Assembly (NCBI GenBank): GCA_019054805.1
Contig: JAHQIY010000013.1
Location: 1 to 64,000 of the forward strand
Length of the DNA: 64,000 nucleotides
Direction of reading: 5' to 3'
Origin: Brachionus manjavacas
Lineage: Eukaryota; Rotifera; Eurotatoria; Ploima; Brachionidae
In this document: positions 62,346-64,000 of the stretch, piece after piece
Layout: every line of letters begins with the position of its first letter
How positions within the stretch are numbered: position 1 is the first letter of the stretch
The notes under the pieces: model-generated
The model's input: only the letters and a program-made list of their open reading frames with translations
Database searches by the model: none
Told to the model about the DNA's origin: nothing
Program-made: the position numbers and the translations under genes

Positions 62346-64000
62346 TTTTAAATCTTTTTGATTGTGACTAATTACTTGGGGTTTGATGGGAACCTTTTGT
62401 TTTAGGTTGACGTTATTGTTAATGGGCTTGATAGAAAAAGTGGTGTTCTTTTTTATTCCATTTTTAAATTCAGATTTAATGACACTGTCAAAAGTAGTAT
62501 TGACACTTTTGAATGACTGCTGTTCTTGTTTTAAGCTTGATAATGATGCTTGGGAGCTATCTAGTGAAGAAACAGTGCTGGTCGAGCCGATTCGTTTGAT
62601 TTTTTCATCGGCCATCTTTTTTTTGGCAGCTTCCATTAATTGTTTACACCTGTTTGAATCATACTTCAAATCATCTGGATTTATTTTTTTATTCAATTGA
62701 CTTGTATTAACAAAAAAAATAATTTTTATCCAAAATTATTCTAATTTACTTTATTCTAAAAGTGGTCTGCGTAATTTTTTGTCTATTTGGTGTCTTAGAT
62801 ACCGAGTTATTGGCTACAATTGGCTTTGAATTGGCAATTTTATGATTTACGACTAGCGGATTTTTTTTAACAGCATTGGCAATTTTTTGTGACTGAATCG
62901 ATGTATTGACACTTTTACTTCCAATAGCTGTTTTATCCATTTCCTTGACCATGTCTTTTACAAAATGAGTTGATTTTCGCTTAGCTTCTTTTTTGGTGAG
63001 TGAAATTCGCGCCTTCTTTATAGCATTGGAAGATAGAATGGGAGATAATTTTTTCTATTAATTAAAAAATTTAAAAAAAAATTAAACTTAAAAAAAATAT
63101 TATTAATTTATTACTTTGTTGTTGGTGATGTTAGAGGTCGCCTTTTTGAATTTATCGCCGAATTGTTCAATCAATTCTTTGACTTTATTTTTTGGCTTGT
63201 TCAAAATTCCATTAGATCCAGCTTTAGAAGTGATTGTTTTGGACACTTTAGTAGGGTTTTTTGCCACTGGAGGCCTGAATTGATAAGAATTTGACAAGTA
63301 ACTGTTTGTTTTTTTGACTGCGCTAACTGAAGTATCGTTTTTGGGAATTTTGGAAATACAAATAGTTTTATTTGTAGGCGTAAATTTGAAAGAGGTTTTC
63401 AAATTTTTGGAAGTTGTAATGCCTTTAACTTGGTCAATTTTTTCTATTTGGTCAATAAAACTGGTCGATTCTTCTTTTTTGACCGATTTTGACATAGTTG
63501 TTTTGAGACTAGACATTTTAGCCTTTCGGATCTTTTCAGTTGACTTTTTGCGACTTTTTCTCTCATTGTTAGAATCAGTTTCATCGCTCAAGCGTATTTT
63601 TTTTGGATTTTTTTTCTCGTCAGGAATCAAATTCGACTTTTCTGATTCAAAATCTATATTTTGTTGTTTTTTTAACAATTTTGTCTGCTTTTCCTTGTAC
63701 AATTTTTTAATTTGATTGTGAAAATTGATTTCTTCTTGCTTTTTCTCAACCGGTTCAGTTTCTTCATATCTTTGCAGAGGAAATTTAAAAGATGGTAACT
63801 TTCTTTTTGTGTCAAGAACTTACATGACAGATATTTCGGCCAATTGTGCACTTCTTTTTTTTGATTTCTCCCGATCTAACTTCAGCATTTTTTTTTTCTT
63901 TTTAACTTCGTCCTTTGAACATCCTGGTAGCACTATTCGTTTATCTAATAATTCCGAATAAATTATTTTCTCATTCTTAAACAGAGATGACAGTTGACAT
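62346..64000 (-). CDS. Probable upstream exons of INCENP, Lys-rich, incomplete at the window end
   Basis: Four exons or exon parts chain in matching phase on the minus strand: 64000-63824 (open to the window end), 63769-63115, 63054-62750 and 62700-62346. Introns are 49-60 bp, with GT donors (GTAAGT, GTAATA, GTAAAT, GTAATT) and AG acceptors. Together they encode about 496 residues, very rich in Lys, Ser, Thr and Asn, including RIVLPGCSKDEVKKKKKMLK, KQTKLLKKQQN, IRLSDETDSNNERKSRKKST, ELIEQFGDKFKKA and DSNRCKQLMEAAKKKMADEK. This looks like a disordered, basic, DNA- or microtubule-binding region. No domain is recognisable by itself. The link to INCENP rests on strand, order, the lack of any other gene between, and the known basic middle region of INCENP. 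The true start codon lies outside the window. If unspliced past 62346, translation would end at the TAA at 62331-62333, with AATAAA close behind (62314-62319), so an independent gene remains possible. Confidence 0.6.

Noticed and set aside
63103..63961. Plus-strand frames opposite the Lys-rich exons
   Set aside because: They are Phe/Leu/Ser-rich mirror images of Lys/Glu codons; the minus strand has phase-consistent splice sites.

Overview
The window is AT-rich animal nuclear DNA. Evidence for an animal: a Hairy/E(spl)-type bHLH-Orange repressor ending in WRPW, a spliced tektin-2 gene, a spliced INCENP (inner centromere protein) gene, introns of about 50-60 bp with GT-AG borders, decayed Ty3/gypsy and CR1/jockey-like retroelements, and a large satellite array. 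Very AT-rich sequence with tiny introns would suit a monogonont rotifer such as Brachionus or another compact spiralian genome. That is inference; nothing in the window fixes the species.

Positions 1-35766 are one head-to-tail satellite: 106 full units of about 337 bp plus a 77-bp partial unit, and the left end lies outside the window. Units 1 to about 85 are nearly identical and differ almost only in homopolymer length. Units 86-100 are a mosaic of shared base variants. The last six and a fraction (33667-35766) are clearly diverged, the expected picture of a satellite edge. Each unit has phased A/T tracts and a short dyad whose architecture changes between core and edge. The reading frames that recur in every unit are not treated as genes.

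At 36.1-37.6 kb, just outside the array, is a minus-strand Ty3/gypsy remnant in which a gag piece runs straight into the end of reverse transcriptase, then RNase H and the integrase zinc-binding region. From 37.6 to 46.0 kb no intact gene is visible; there are copies of a short dispersed repeat, a few hairpins and one coding-like stretch at 44.96-45.19 kb.

The bHLH-Orange gene (46018-46737, minus) is a single exon with a TATA box and paired CCAAT boxes. From 46.9 to 55.1 kb the DNA is again mostly non-coding, with another dispersed-repeat copy, microsatellites, a weak 155-codon ORF and an integrase-like relic near 53.2 kb.

Tektin-2 (55179-56548, minus, four exons, 403 residues) is a ciliary microtubule-doublet protein. 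An RFX-type X-box lies about 190 bp upstream of its start, fitting a ciliary gene. A frameshifted LINE reverse transcriptase fragment (57957-59210, plus) sits between tektin-2 and the INCENP gene. INCENP runs on the minus strand from beyond 64000 to 59478: four Lys-rich exons or exon parts at 62346-64000 and a C-terminal exon with an unmistakable IN-box at 59478-59887; the exons between them were not resolved.

No operon, CRISPR array, rRNA or tRNA gene was recognised. The three recognised genes are unrelated housekeeping or developmental genes and do not form a pathway.
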